Source: Streptomyces sp. WAC 01529 (GTDB lineage Bacteria > Actinomycetota > Actinomycetes > Streptomycetales > Streptomycetaceae). Taken from it: a stretch of 64,000 nt of DNA. The stretch's first letter is position 1. Each line of letters opens with the position of its first letter. Shown piece by piece: positions 25,882-34,343 of this stretch. The position numbers and the translations under genes were made by a program. The DNA is taken from contig NZ_CP029617.1 in NCBI RefSeq assembly GCF_003945545.1, positions 2,119,001-2,183,000 of the forward strand, read 5' to 3'. Below the pieces are notes generated by a model. That model ran no database searches. It worked only from the letters and a program-made list of their open reading frames with translations, and had not been told where the DNA came from.

Positions 25882-27135
25882 GTGGAACTGACTCTGCTCG
25901 GCACCGGCGCCCCCGAAGGGCTGCCCCTCCCCGGCTGCCCCTGCGCGGCCTGCGCGACCGCCCTCGGCGACGCGGCGCGCGCCGCCACCGCGCTCCTCGT
26001 GGACGGCGTCCTGCTGCTCGACCTCACCCCGGGCGCGGCCTTCGCGGCCGCGCGCGCGGGGCACTCGCTCGGCGGTGTGCGCCAGGTCCTGCTCTCCCAT
26101 CCGCACGACGGGCCCGCCGTGGAGGTCCCCGCCGGACTCCCTCAGCCCGTACGGGGAGCCGACGGACGGGAGTTGACGCTCCTGACCGGTCACCGGGTGC
26201 GCGCGGTGGCGCTGGACGCGCCCGGGTCCGGGTACGAGGTGACGGGACCGGACGGGGAGCGGCTGCTGTACCTGCCGCCCGGCGGGGCGGCAGCCGGTCT
26301 CTCGGGGCCCGCGGGGTCCCCCGGGTCCGCGGATGGCAACGGCTTCGGCGTGGCGAACGGCAGGCGTGCCGCGTACGAGATGGTCGTCGCCGACGTCCTC
26401 GGCCGCCCCGACGGGCTTGCCCGGCTGCGCGCGGCCGGGGCCGTCGGACCCACCACGGATGTGATCGCCGTCCACATCGGCCACGAGGTGCCGCAGGGCG
26501 CGGAGCTGACGCGCCGGCTCGCGGCGGCGGGCGCGCGGGCCGTGCCGGACGGCACGACGCTCGTCGTCGGCGCCTACGAGGAGGTACCGGACGTGCCGCG
26601 CCGCACCCTCGTCCTCGGCGGTGCCCGCTCGGGCAAGTCGGTGGAGGCCGAGCGGCGCCTGGAGGCCTTTCCCGAGGTGCTGTACGTGGCGACGGGCGGG
26701 ACCAGGAGCGGCGACACGGAGTGGGCGGACCGGGTGCACCTGCACCGCGAGCGGCGTCCCGGCTCGTGGCGGACGGCGGAGACCTGCGATCTGGTGCCGC
26801 TGCTCGCGCAGGACGGGCCGCCGCTGCTCATCGACTGCCTGTCGCTGTGGCTGACCCACGTCATGGACGAGGTGAACGCCTGGGACGACGCCGAGTGGGC
26901 GGGCGGCGGCGAGCGGGCGCTGCGGGGGCGGGTCGCGGGGCTCGCGGAGGCGGTGCGCGCGACCCGGCGCACGGTTGTCGCCGTGTCGAACGAGGTCGGC
27001 TCCGGCATCGTGCCCGCGACCGCGTCGGGCCGCCGCTACCGCGACGAACTGGGCCGTCTGAACGCGGCGTTCGCCGCCGAGTGCGAGCACGTCCTGCTGG
27101 TCGTGGCGGGCCAGGCGCTCGCGCTGCGCGGCTGA
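25882..27135 (+). CDS. cobU: MBL-fold domain fused to CobU (adenosylcobinamide kinase/guanylyltransferase)
   Basis: Residues about 235-417 are CobU, which phosphorylates adenosylcobinamide and then attaches GMP. The Walker A loop GARSGKS is near residue 248, HLHRERRPGSWRTAE holds the histidine that carries GMP, and SNEVGSGIVP follows. Residues 1-230 resemble a metallo-beta-lactamase fold (LTLLGTGAPEG at the start). The metal motif is broken: SHPHDGPA stands where HxHxDH is expected, so this half is probably not an active hydrolase. Start GTG 25882 follows GGAGG. cobT and cobS lie 1.2 and 6.3 kb further on. Confidence 0.93.
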   Translation: MELTLLGTGAPEGLPLPGCPCAACATALGDAARAATALLVDGVLLLDLTPGAAFAAARAGHSLGGVRQVLLSHPHDGPAVEVPAGLPQPVRGADGRELTLLTGHRVRAVALDAPGSGYEVTGPDGERLLYLPPGGAAAGLSGPAGSPGSADGNGFGVANGRRAAYEMVVADVLGRPDGLARLRAAGAVGPTTDVIAVHIGHEVPQGAELTRRLAAAGARAVPDGTTLVVGAYEEVPDVPRRTLVLGGARSGKSVEAERRLEAFPEVLYVATGGTRSGDTEWADRVHLHRERRPGSWRTAETCDLVPLLAQDGPPLLIDCLSLWLTHVMDEVNAWDDAEWAGGGERALRGRVAGLAEAVRATRRTVVAVSNEVGSGIVPATASGRRYRDELGRLNAAFAAECEHVLLVVAGQALALRG

Positions 27136-27142
27136 CTCGGCG

Positions 27143-28207
27143 TCAGTCGTCCTCGCCCCTGCGGGCGACGACCCGGTAGGTGTTGGCGAAGCCGGCGCGG
27201 GTGAGCAGCGGGGCCAGGAGCCTGTCGAGGGCGTGGGCGAGGGCCAGCGCGGGCACGCAGGCCCACCACGCGGCCCGGCGCAGCCGCAGCCGCAGCGGGG
27301 GCGCGGGGCGGGCGCGCCAGGGGACGTCGCCCTTGGGCAGGCAGCGGTTGAGGAGGAGGGCGAGCGCCCCGCTCAGGTCGGCCGGCACGTGCGCCGCGCG
27401 GCGCTCGACGCCGACGACCGTGAAGCCGAGCCGCTCCAGCTCCTCGCGGAGGTTGGCGAGCGGCACGAGGTGCAGATGCTGGGGCTGGGCGTACGAGGGC
27501 CACCACTTGCCGAGCACCCGGGCGTACCGGCAGTCGGGGTCGGTGGCCTCGATCATCAGGTGGCCGCCGGGGCGCAGCGCGGTCCTGGCCGCCCTGAGTT
27601 CCGCGCGCGGGTCAAGACTGCGCTCCAGCTGGTGGAAGAGGCTCAGGGCGTCGTAGCGGCCGGCGAGGGCGTCCGCGAGGCCGGCGAGGGTGCCGCGGTG
27701 GCCCTCCTCGACGCGGCCGCGGCGTACGGCGTCGACGACGCCCCGGCCCGGGTCGAGGCCGTCGAAGGACGTGTACGGGAGGACCTGCTTGGCCAGGGCC
27801 GGGAAGCGCGCCCGCCCGGTGCCGACGTCCAGCCAGCACTCGGGCTCGTCGAACTCGCGCAGGGCGCGGGCGCGGGCGAGGTGGCGGCCGTCGGTGGCGG
27901 GGGCGCCGAGGAGCGTGTCGGCGGCCTTGCCGCTGAGGGTCTCGCGGATGTCCCGCCGGTAGAAGTCCAGGCCTTCGGGGGTGAGGCGGGGGTTCTGGAA
28001 GGAGTGGGCGCAGTTGCCGCACCGGTCGAGGGTGAAGGTCCCCGGCTTGTGCTGGATCAGGTCGGCGGTGCGCAGCCGGATCCGCAGGCGCGGGGAGCCG
28101 CACCAGGGGCAGTCGGCGCGGCGGGGCTCGTGGAACCGCTCGGTTCCCCCGGCGAGGGCGGCGAGATAGGCGGGGCGTCGTTCGGCGACCCGCTGGGCGA
28201 CGTCCAA
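27143..28207 (-). CDS. Zinc-ribbon methyltransferase (class I)
   Basis: A 354-residue protein with an N-terminal zinc ribbon: CPWCGSP near residue 35 and CGNCAHSF near 62 supply two CxxC pairs. A SAM-dependent methyltransferase domain follows (CWLDVGTGRARFPALA near 128). The substrate is unknown. The C-terminal 70 residues have a hydrophobic stretch, perhaps a membrane contact. The start is TTG 28207, with AGGAG 7 nt upstream. It is convergent with cobU (7-bp gap) and divergent from cobT. Confidence 0.85.
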   Translation of the reverse strand: MDVAQRVAERRPAYLAALAGGTERFHEPRRADCPWCGSPRLRIRLRTADLIQHKPGTFTLDRCGNCAHSFQNPRLTPEGLDFYRRDIRETLSGKAADTLLGAPATDGRHLARARALREFDEPECWLDVGTGRARFPALAKQVLPYTSFDGLDPGRGVVDAVRRGRVEEGHRGTLAGLADALAGRYDALSLFHQLERSLDPRAELRAARTALRPGGHLMIEATDPDCRYARVLGKWWPSYAQPQHLHLVPLANLREELERLGFTVVGVERRAAHVPADLSGALALLLNRCLPKGDVPWRARPAPPLRLRLRRAAWWACVPALALAHALDRLLAPLLTRAGFANTYRVVARRGEDD

Positions 28208-28380
28208 GCTCGTACTCCTGAAGTCGGTTTTGACGCGTTGGGTCCGGCAATGACGTTATGTGCCCATTGCCACACATGTCGTAACCGCTCTTCGGGCCGG
28301 TCCGCCGGACGCCCGCTTGACGTGCGCGCGGCCGGAGCCGTTCGAACACCGGCGCCGCCGCTGCCGGTACTGTTCGGCGA

Positions 28381-29520
28381 ATGAGCTCGCTGAATCTCGA
28401 CGACTTCACCGACCTGATCGAGCGGCCCGACGGCGGGGTGCGCCGCGACGCCGAGGAGCGCAGGGAGCGGCTGACCGTGCCGCCCGGCGCCCTCGGCCGC
28501 CTCGACGAACTGGGCGAGTGGCTGTCGGCGGCCCAGTCCTCGGTGCCGGTCCGGCCGGTGGAGCGGCCGCGCGTGGTGCTCTTCGCGGGCGACCACGGGG
28601 TCGCCCGGCTCGGGGTCTCGGCGCGGCCCGCGGGCGGCGCCGCCGAGCTTGTGCGTGCCGTGCTGGCCGGTGAGAGCCCGGTGGCCGTCCTCGCGCGCCG
28701 CCTCGACGTGCCGGTGCGGGTCATCGACATGGCGCTGGACTGCGACCCCGCCGAGCTGCCCGCGGAGGTCGCGGGACACCGGGTGCGGCGCGGGTCGGGA
28801 CGTATCGACATCGAGGACGCGCTGAGCGCCGAGGAGGCCGAGCGCGCGGTGCGGGCGGGCATGGCCGTCGCCGACGAGGAGGCGGACTCCGGCACCGATC
28901 TGGTCGTGCTCGGCGATGTGAGCGTCGGCGGCACGACGCCCGCCGCGACGCTGATCGCCGCGCTCTGCGGCACCGACGCGTCCGTGGTGACCGGGCGGGG
29001 CGGCGAGGCCATCGACGACCTGGCGTGGATGCGCAAGTGCGCGGCGGTGCGGGACGCGCTGCGGCGGGCCCGGCCGGTACTCGGCGACCAGCTGGAGCTG
29101 CTGGCGACGGTCGGCGGCGCCGATCTGGCCGCGATGACGGGGTTCCTGTTGCAGTGCGCGGTGCGGCGTACGCCGGTGATCCTGGATGGCGTCGTGGCCT
29201 CGGCGGCGGCGCTGGTCGCCCAGCGAGCGGCCTTCCGGGCGCCGGACTGGTGGCTCGCGGGGCACGACAGCGGGGAACCGGCGCAGGCCAAGGCGCTGGA
29301 CCGGATGGCCCTGGAGCCGCTCCTGACCCATGGGGTCAAGGTCGGCGAGGGGGCGGGGGCGCTGCTCGCGCTACCGCTGGTGCGGGCCGCGGCGGCACTC
29401 TCGGCGGAGCTGCCGGAGCGGGCCGCTGACGCGGGGTCTGGGGCGGAGTCCGGGGCGGAGTCCGGGGCGGAGTCCGGGGCGGAGGCCGGGGCGGCGACCG
29501 GAGCGGCGGCCGCCGGGTAG
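28381..29520 (+). CDS. cobT: Nicotinate-nucleotide:dimethylbenzimidazole phosphoribosyltransferase
   Basis: Makes alpha-ribazole phosphate, the lower ligand precursor of cobalamin. Conserved segments include FAGDHGVARLGVSA, GDVSVGGTTPAATL and, near residue 321, VKVGEGAGALL with the likely catalytic glutamate. The 379-residue length exceeds the family by an acidic, low-complexity tail of GAES-type four-residue repeats from 12-bp tandem DNA units (about 29436-29517). TACTGT ends 7 nt before ATG 28381 with no ribosome site, so the mRNA is probably leaderless. Confidence 0.95.
   Translation: MSSLNLDDFTDLIERPDGGVRRDAEERRERLTVPPGALGRLDELGEWLSAAQSSVPVRPVERPRVVLFAGDHGVARLGVSARPAGGAAELVRAVLAGESPVAVLARRLDVPVRVIDMALDCDPAELPAEVAGHRVRRGSGRIDIEDALSAEEAERAVRAGMAVADEEADSGTDLVVLGDVSVGGTTPAATLIAALCGTDASVVTGRGGEAIDDLAWMRKCAAVRDALRRARPVLGDQLELLATVGGADLAAMTGFLLQCAVRRTPVILDGVVASAAALVAQRAAFRAPDWWLAGHDSGEPAQAKALDRMALEPLLTHGVKVGEGAGALLALPLVRAAAALSAELPERAADAGSGAESGAESGAESGAEAGAATGAAAAG
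29436..29517 (+). repeat. 12-bp tandem repeat in the cobT tail
   Basis: GGGGCGGAGTCC-like units recur head to tail and encode Gly-Ala-Glu-Ser, decaying towards Gly-Ala-Ala-Thr near the stop. It leads straight into the 15-bp repeat tract downstream. Confidence 0.8.
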
Positions 29521-30110
29521 GTGCCCGGCGGGTTGGCGGCTGGCGGGTTGGCGCCCGGCGGGTTGGCGGCTGGCGGGTTGATGGCCGCCGGGTAGACGCT
29601 GGCCGGGTAGGGCGCCCGGCAGGTAGACGGCCCGGCAGGCAGGTGTCCGGCAGGGAGCCGCCCGGCAGGCAGACGCCCGGCAGGTAGACGGCCAGCAGGT
29701 AGACGCCGCCCACCCCGTTGACGGCCGCCGGGTTGACGGGCGGCAGGCAGCCCCCGGCGGGTTGACGGCCGCCGGGCAGACGCCCGACAGGGATCCGGCC
29801 GGCAGGCAGACGCCCGACAGGTTGGCGGCCAGCAGGGAGCCGCCCGGCACGGAGCCGCCCGGCAGGTTGACGGCCAGCAGGTAGACGCCGCCCACCCCGT
29901 TGACGGCCGCCGGGTAGACGGGCGGCAGGCAGCCCCCCGGCGGGTTGACGGCCGCCGGGTAGACGCTGGCCGGGTAGGCCCCCGGCAGGCAGACGGACCG
30001 GCACGGAGCCGCCCGGCAGGCAGACGCCCGGCAGGTTGGCACCGACAGGCAGGCGCCCGCCGCACAGGCACCCGCCGCGTAGGCGCCCGGCGGCGCGGAT
30101 CGGTCATGCC
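29521..30110. repeat. Minisatellite of about 15-bp period between cobT and the MprF-like gene
   Basis: Almost the whole 615-bp gap is made of degenerate 15-bp units, close to CGCCCGGCAGGCAGA (variants with GGTTGA, GGTAGA and GGGAGC), about 40 in all. Segments of roughly 95 bp are duplicated at 29678-29775 and 29860-29958 (offset 182 bp). In one antisense frame the units read as pentapeptides with Asn/Cys/Ser then Leu/Pro in fixed positions, like pentapeptide-repeat proteins. I see no ribosome site or start codon, so I annotate repeat rather than gene. Confidence 0.85.
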
Positions 30111-30121
30111 GGGCTTGCCCA

Positions 30122-30127
30122 TATGAT
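30122..30127 (+). promoter_or_regulatory. -10 box for a probable leaderless mRNA
   Basis: TATGAT ends 8 nt before ATG 30136, and no ribosome site is present. Transcription would begin at or next to the start codon. A -35 is not obvious. Confidence 0.5.
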
Positions 30128-30135
30128 CCCTTTTC

Positions 30136-31902
30136 ATGGGAGATGAGCAGGTCGTCGCCGGGCGACAGAAACCACGCACCGTCACACAACGCCGCGCCGC
30201 GGGTTTCACCGTCTGGTACCTCCGCGCCGTCACGTTCATCAACTTCCTCAGCGCGGTCTGGGTCTCCCTCGGGCAGGATCTGCGGCAGCACAACACGGCG
30301 AACTACTTCACCCCGTACATGCTGACCGCGGGCTTCGCCTCCGGGGCGTTCACGATGTTCCTGGCGATCACCATGCGGCGCCGCAAACGCGCCGCGTGGA
30401 TCCTCAACCTCGTGCTCAGCGGGCTCTTCCTGCTGCTCTTCGCCTTCACGATGGTCTTCCCGGAGATCCGCGCGCACGCGCAGAACTGGATCTCCCTCGC
30501 GCTGACCGCCGCCTTCGTCGCGGCGCTGGGCGTCGGGCGCCGCGAGTTCTACGCCAAGGGCGACCGCTCCAACCCGAAGCTGGCCTCGGCCGTCGCGGTC
30601 GGCGGGCTCCTGGTGACCTCGCTGATCGCGGCGCTGCTCGTCACCGCCACCAACCGCGCCCACGACGACCACCGTTCGACCTTCCTGGACCGCTGGCGCT
30701 ACGGCACCATGCGCCTGGTCTCGCTCGCCGCCGACGACCGGCGCTTCGCGGGGATCACCACGCCCGGCTGGGTCAACGTCACCATCAACGTCCTGAGCGC
30801 CCTGCTGCTCTGCGCCGTCCTGTACGCCGCGTTCCGCTCGCGCAGGGCCGTCGACCCGCTCACCGAGGAGGACGAGGAGCGGCTGCGTGCGCTCCTCGAC
30901 CGGCACGGCGAGCGCGACTCGCTCGGCTACTTCTCGCTGCGCCGCGAGAAGAGCGTCGTCTGGTCCCCGACCGGCAAGGCGGCGGTCGCCTACCGCGTCG
31001 TCAGCGGCGTCTCGCTGGCGTCCGGCGACCCGATCGGCGACCCGGAGGCCTGGCCCGGGGCGATCGAGCCGTGGCTCGCCGAGGCCCGCGAGCACGGCTG
31101 GCTCCCCGCCGTGATGGGCGCGAGCGAGGAGGCGGGCACGATCTACGCCCGGCACGGCCTGGACGCCCTGGAGCTGGGCGACGAAGCCATCGTGGAGATC
31201 GACGAGTTCACCTTGGAGGGGCGGGCCATGCGCACCGTCCGCCAGGCGTACAACCGCGTCAAGCGCGCCGGGTACACGGTCCGCGTCCGCCGTCACGAGG
31301 AGATCCCGGCCGAGGAGATGGCGGAGCTGCTGCGCCGCGCCGACGACTGGCGCGACGGCGCCACCGAGCGGGGGTTCTCGATGGCGCTCGGGCGGCTCGG
31401 CGACCCGGCGGACGGGCGGTGCGTGATGCTGGAGTGCACCGACGGCGAGGGCCGGCTGCGGGCGCTGCTCTCCTTCGTGCCGTGGGGGCCGCGCGGGCTC
31501 TCCCTGGACCTGATGCGGCGCGACCGCGACTCCGAGAACGGCCTGATGGAGTTCATGGTCATCGAACTCCTGCAACGCGCCCCCGAGATCAAGATCACTC
31601 AGGTCTCGCTCAACTTCGCCGTGTTCAGGTCGGTCTTCGAACGTGGCTCACGGCTCGGCGCGGGCCCGGTCCTGCGCCTGTGGCGTTCGCTGCTCGGCTT
31701 CTTCTCCCGGTGGTGGCAGATCGAGTCCCTGTACCGGGCCAACGCCAAGTACCGGCCGATCTGGGAACCCCGCTTCCTGCTCTTCGAGAAGAGCGGCGAC
31801 CTGCCGCGCATCGCCGTCGCCGCGGCCCGCGCGGAGGGCTTCCTGGAGGCGCCGGGCCTGCCGAAGTGGCTGCACCGCAAGCACCTGGAGTCGAGACGAT
31901 GA
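30136..31902 (+). CDS. MprF-like phosphatidylglycerol lysyltransferase-domain protein (DUF2156)
   Basis: A 588-residue membrane protein. Residues 25-235 hold about five or six helices. The C-terminal half is the GNAT-like DUF2156 domain, seen in GYFSLRREKSVVWSPTGKAAVAYRVV, FVPWGPRGLSLDLMRR and SLNFAVFRSVFERG. Relatives transfer an aminoacyl group from tRNA to membrane lipid and raise resistance to cationic peptides. There is no lysyl-tRNA synthetase domain, so activity here is inferred. Its stop overlaps the next membrane-protein gene (ATGA), suggesting the two work together. Confidence 0.85.
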   Translation: MGDEQVVAGRQKPRTVTQRRAAGFTVWYLRAVTFINFLSAVWVSLGQDLRQHNTANYFTPYMLTAGFASGAFTMFLAITMRRRKRAAWILNLVLSGLFLLLFAFTMVFPEIRAHAQNWISLALTAAFVAALGVGRREFYAKGDRSNPKLASAVAVGGLLVTSLIAALLVTATNRAHDDHRSTFLDRWRYGTMRLVSLAADDRRFAGITTPGWVNVTINVLSALLLCAVLYAAFRSRRAVDPLTEEDEERLRALLDRHGERDSLGYFSLRREKSVVWSPTGKAAVAYRVVSGVSLASGDPIGDPEAWPGAIEPWLAEAREHGWLPAVMGASEEAGTIYARHGLDALELGDEAIVEIDEFTLEGRAMRTVRQAYNRVKRAGYTVRVRRHEEIPAEEMAELLRRADDWRDGATERGFSMALGRLGDPADGRCVMLECTDGEGRLRALLSFVPWGPRGLSLDLMRRDRDSENGLMEFMVIELLQRAPEIKITQVSLNFAVFRSVFERGSRLGAGPVLRLWRSLLGFFSRWWQIESLYRANAKYRPIWEPRFLLFEKSGDLPRIAVAAARAEGFLEAPGLPKWLHRKHLESRR

Positions 31903-32621
31903 GCACCCTGGCCCGCCGCGCCCGCGCCGAGTGGGGACCGCTGTCCTTCGCCGTGCGGGACGGGCTGCGCACCCGGCGCCTGCGGGCCGCGCCCATGACA
32001 CTGGCGGCGGTCGGGCTCACCGCGCTCTTCCAGTACGTCCAGAACCAGCCCTGGGGCTATCAGTTCGTCCAGAACATCGGCTCCGTGCGCGCCGAGGACC
32101 CCCTCTGGCTCGCGCTGCTGCGCACCCCGCTCTCCCTCTTCGTGCCCGCCCTCGACCTGCCGGTGTGGGGCGCGCTCGCGCAGATCCTGCTCGTCTTCGG
32201 GATCGCCGAGATCTGCCTCGGCTGGTGGCGCACGCTCGCCGTCGGATACGCGGCCACGCTCGCCGGCACGCTCTACGCGCGCGTGGGCGTCGCCTTGGGC
32301 CCCGGCCACCTCCTCGGGCTACCCGCCTCCGACGCGCGGGTCATCGACACGGGCCCGTCGGCCGCCGTGGTGGGCCTCGCGGTCTATGTGTGCTGGCGCT
32401 ACCGGGCGTACTTCACGGCGGCCCTGGTGACCGTCCTGATGGCCGTCGAGGTGCTCGTCAAGAACAACCTCGCGGGCAAGGAGCACCTGGCGGCCCTCGC
32501 GGCCGTGTTCGTGCTCTGCGTGTTCTCCGCCGTACGTCACCGGGGCGGCGGCACGCGCTCCGGGTCGTCCGGTTCCGGGAGCGGCTTCGGATCGGGCGAG
32601 AAGCCGCCGATCCAGTCCTGA
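31899..32621 (+). CDS. Integral membrane protein coupled to the MprF-like gene
   Basis: A 240-residue protein with about six hydrophobic helices between residues 30 and 215, and conserved-looking FQYVQNQPWGYQFVQNIGSV and LLVFGIAEICLGWWRTLAVGY. The layout recalls a rhomboid-like fold, but no catalytic serine motif (GxSG) is evident. It ends in a Gly/Ser-rich tail. ATG 31899 overlaps the previous stop by four bases. Its last 85 bp overlap the 3' end of the convergent gene on the other strand. Confidence 0.8.
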   Translation: MSTLARRARAEWGPLSFAVRDGLRTRRLRAAPMTLAAVGLTALFQYVQNQPWGYQFVQNIGSVRAEDPLWLALLRTPLSLFVPALDLPVWGALAQILLVFGIAEICLGWWRTLAVGYAATLAGTLYARVGVALGPGHLLGLPASDARVIDTGPSAAVVGLAVYVCWRYRAYFTAALVTVLMAVEVLVKNNLAGKEHLAALAAVFVLCVFSAVRHRGGGTRSGSSGSGSGFGSGEKPPIQS

Positions 32622-33325
32622 AGCTTGCGGCGTGGGCGCGCCCAGCGCCGGTCGTGGTGGAAGGCGCGCAGCCCGGCACGCGCGCGTGCCCGGTGCCGGT
32701 TGCGGTAGAACTTGCGCGCCCACGCCGATCCCGGCCGGGCCAGCCTGACCGCGCCGACCAGCGCGACCAGCGGGACCACCATGCCGATCAGGGCCGTGCG
32801 CAGCTTGCCCTTGAGGAGGGCGATCAGCGCGAAGGCGCAGTTGATGCCGACGTTCAGGGCGAACAGGGCACGGTTCTGGCGTTCGTCGGGCGTCAGTTCG
32901 TTGACCCCGAACGGCGTGAAGCCGGTGAGCACGAGCACCACCAGCGCGGCCGTGAGCATGACGACCTCCACGCTCTTGCGGCCCTGCTCGCTCCAGTAGA
33001 CGTCGTCGAGGTGGAGGATCAGCGCGAACTCGTCGAGCACGAGCCCGGCGCCGATCCCGAAGATGACCGCGGCGTACAGCGGCCCGGCGCCGTGCCGGCC
33101 CGCGGCCACCGCCCAGAAGCCGCCGACGAGCATCAGGAAGATCCCCGGTACGACGTGGTGGACATGCACCTCTCCCGAGCTGATGTTCCGGAAGGGGCCC
33201 TTGCCCGCCCGGATGAGCCGCGTGATCGTCCGGGTGACCAGGAACGACCCGACGAAGGAGAGCAGCGCGAGCAGCAGTGGCAGCTTCCCCGGCTCGACGA
33301 TGTTCCGGTACCACCAGTCGCTCAT
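32537..33325 (-). CDS. Integral membrane protein of unknown function
   Basis: A 262-residue protein with about five or six helices. It begins MSDWWYRNIVEPGKLPLLLALLS, has a histidine-rich loop (EVHVHHVVPG near residue 53) and a second charged loop (DEFALILHLDDVYW), and ends in a proline-rich tail. The histidines and acidic residues next to helices could bind metal, but I do not know the family. ATG 33325 has a GAGG site about 12 nt upstream. Its C-terminal 85 bp run antisense to the end of the preceding plus-strand gene. Confidence 0.78.
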   Translation of the reverse strand: MSDWWYRNIVEPGKLPLLLALLSFVGSFLVTRTITRLIRAGKGPFRNISSGEVHVHHVVPGIFLMLVGGFWAVAAGRHGAGPLYAAVIFGIGAGLVLDEFALILHLDDVYWSEQGRKSVEVVMLTAALVVLVLTGFTPFGVNELTPDERQNRALFALNVGINCAFALIALLKGKLRTALIGMVVPLVALVGAVRLARPGSAWARKFYRNRHRARARAGLRAFHHDRRWARPRRKLQDWIGGFSPDPKPLPEPDDPERVPPPR

Positions 33326-33415
33326 GCGGCCATCCTCGGTGGAGGAGGGAGCTGCCGCACCCGCTGTGGGCGGCCGTCCGCCGGGCGGGTGCATCACCCC
33401 AGGTAGCCTTCGCCG

Positions 33416-34198
33416 GTGCCAAGAACCTCCTCGACCGACGGCATACGTTTCGCCTTCGGCACCCTCACCGCGCTCCCCGTCAGGGTCACCCGCTGGGACC
33501 GCGACGCCGCGCGCGCCGGGATGCAGTGCGCGCCCCTCGCCGGCCTGGTGGTCGGCCTGAGCGCCGCGGGCGTCGGCGGCGTACTGACCCTGCTGGGCGC
33601 CGGTCCCCTCCTCGCCGCCACCGCGACCGTGGCGACCCCCGCCGCGCTCACCCGCGGCCTGCACCTCGACGGCCTCGCGGACACCGCCGACGGACTGGGC
33701 AGCGCCAGGCCCGCCGAGGACGCGCTGCGCGTCATGAAGCAGTCCGACATCGGCCCCTTCGGCGTCCTCACCCTGCTCTTCGTCCTGCTCGCCCAGGTCG
33801 CCGTGGTCGGCCAGCTCTACCAGCGCTCGTGGACGGAGGGCGCCGTTGCCGCCGTCGTCTCGGCCACCGCCGCCCGCCTCGCCCTCACCCTCGCCGCCCG
33901 CACCGGCGTGCCCCCCGCCCGCCCCGAGGGCCTCGGGGCCGCCGTCGCCGGGGTCGTCCCGCGCGGGCGGGCGCTGCTCGTCACGGCGCTCGTCGTGGGC
34001 GGGGCGGCAGCGGCGGGCGCGCTGCTCGGGGCGGACGGCGCGGTGCGGGCGGCGGTGGCCGTGGTTCTCGCGGCGGGCGCCGCCGAGGCGCTGCTCCGGC
34101 ACTGCGTACGGCGGTTCGGCGGGGTCACCGGAGACGTCTTCGGCGCTCTCGCGGAGACGGCCGCGACGGCCGCCCTGGTCGTGCTCGCGCTCGGCTGA
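33416..34198 (+). CDS. cobS: Adenosylcobinamide-GDP ribazoletransferase
   Basis: Joins adenosylcobinamide-GDP to alpha-ribazole, the last step of nucleotide-loop assembly, in the membrane. The 260-residue protein is hydrophobic throughout and has the signature RGLHLDGLADTADGLG near residue 82 and MKQSDIGPFG near 107. TAGCCT ends 6 nt before GTG 33416 with no ribosome site, so it is probably leaderless. Together with CobU and CobT it completes the lower-ligand branch in this window. Confidence 0.95.
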   Translation: MPRTSSTDGIRFAFGTLTALPVRVTRWDRDAARAGMQCAPLAGLVVGLSAAGVGGVLTLLGAGPLLAATATVATPAALTRGLHLDGLADTADGLGSARPAEDALRVMKQSDIGPFGVLTLLFVLLAQVAVVGQLYQRSWTEGAVAAVVSATAARLALTLAARTGVPPARPEGLGAAVAGVVPRGRALLVTALVVGGAAAAGALLGADGAVRAAVAVVLAAGAAEALLRHCVRRFGGVTGDVFGALAETAATAALVVLALG

Positions 34199-34343
34199 CC
34201 CCGGCTCCGCCGAAACCCCGGCGTCCACGACGCCCCGCCGAACACGCACAGTGAGGCGCACCGCAGCGCTCACGGGCGTAGGCTCGCGACGGGCTCACCC
34301 CCGCACAGCCCGCCGAAACTCACTGAAAGAGGACCTCACCACT

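Noticed and set aside
29371-31575. 734-codon minus-strand frame covering the minisatellite and the MprF-like gene
   Set aside because: Half of it is antisense to a real membrane protein. The repeat part lacks a start and ribosome site, so only the repeat is reported, with the pentapeptide pattern as a finding.
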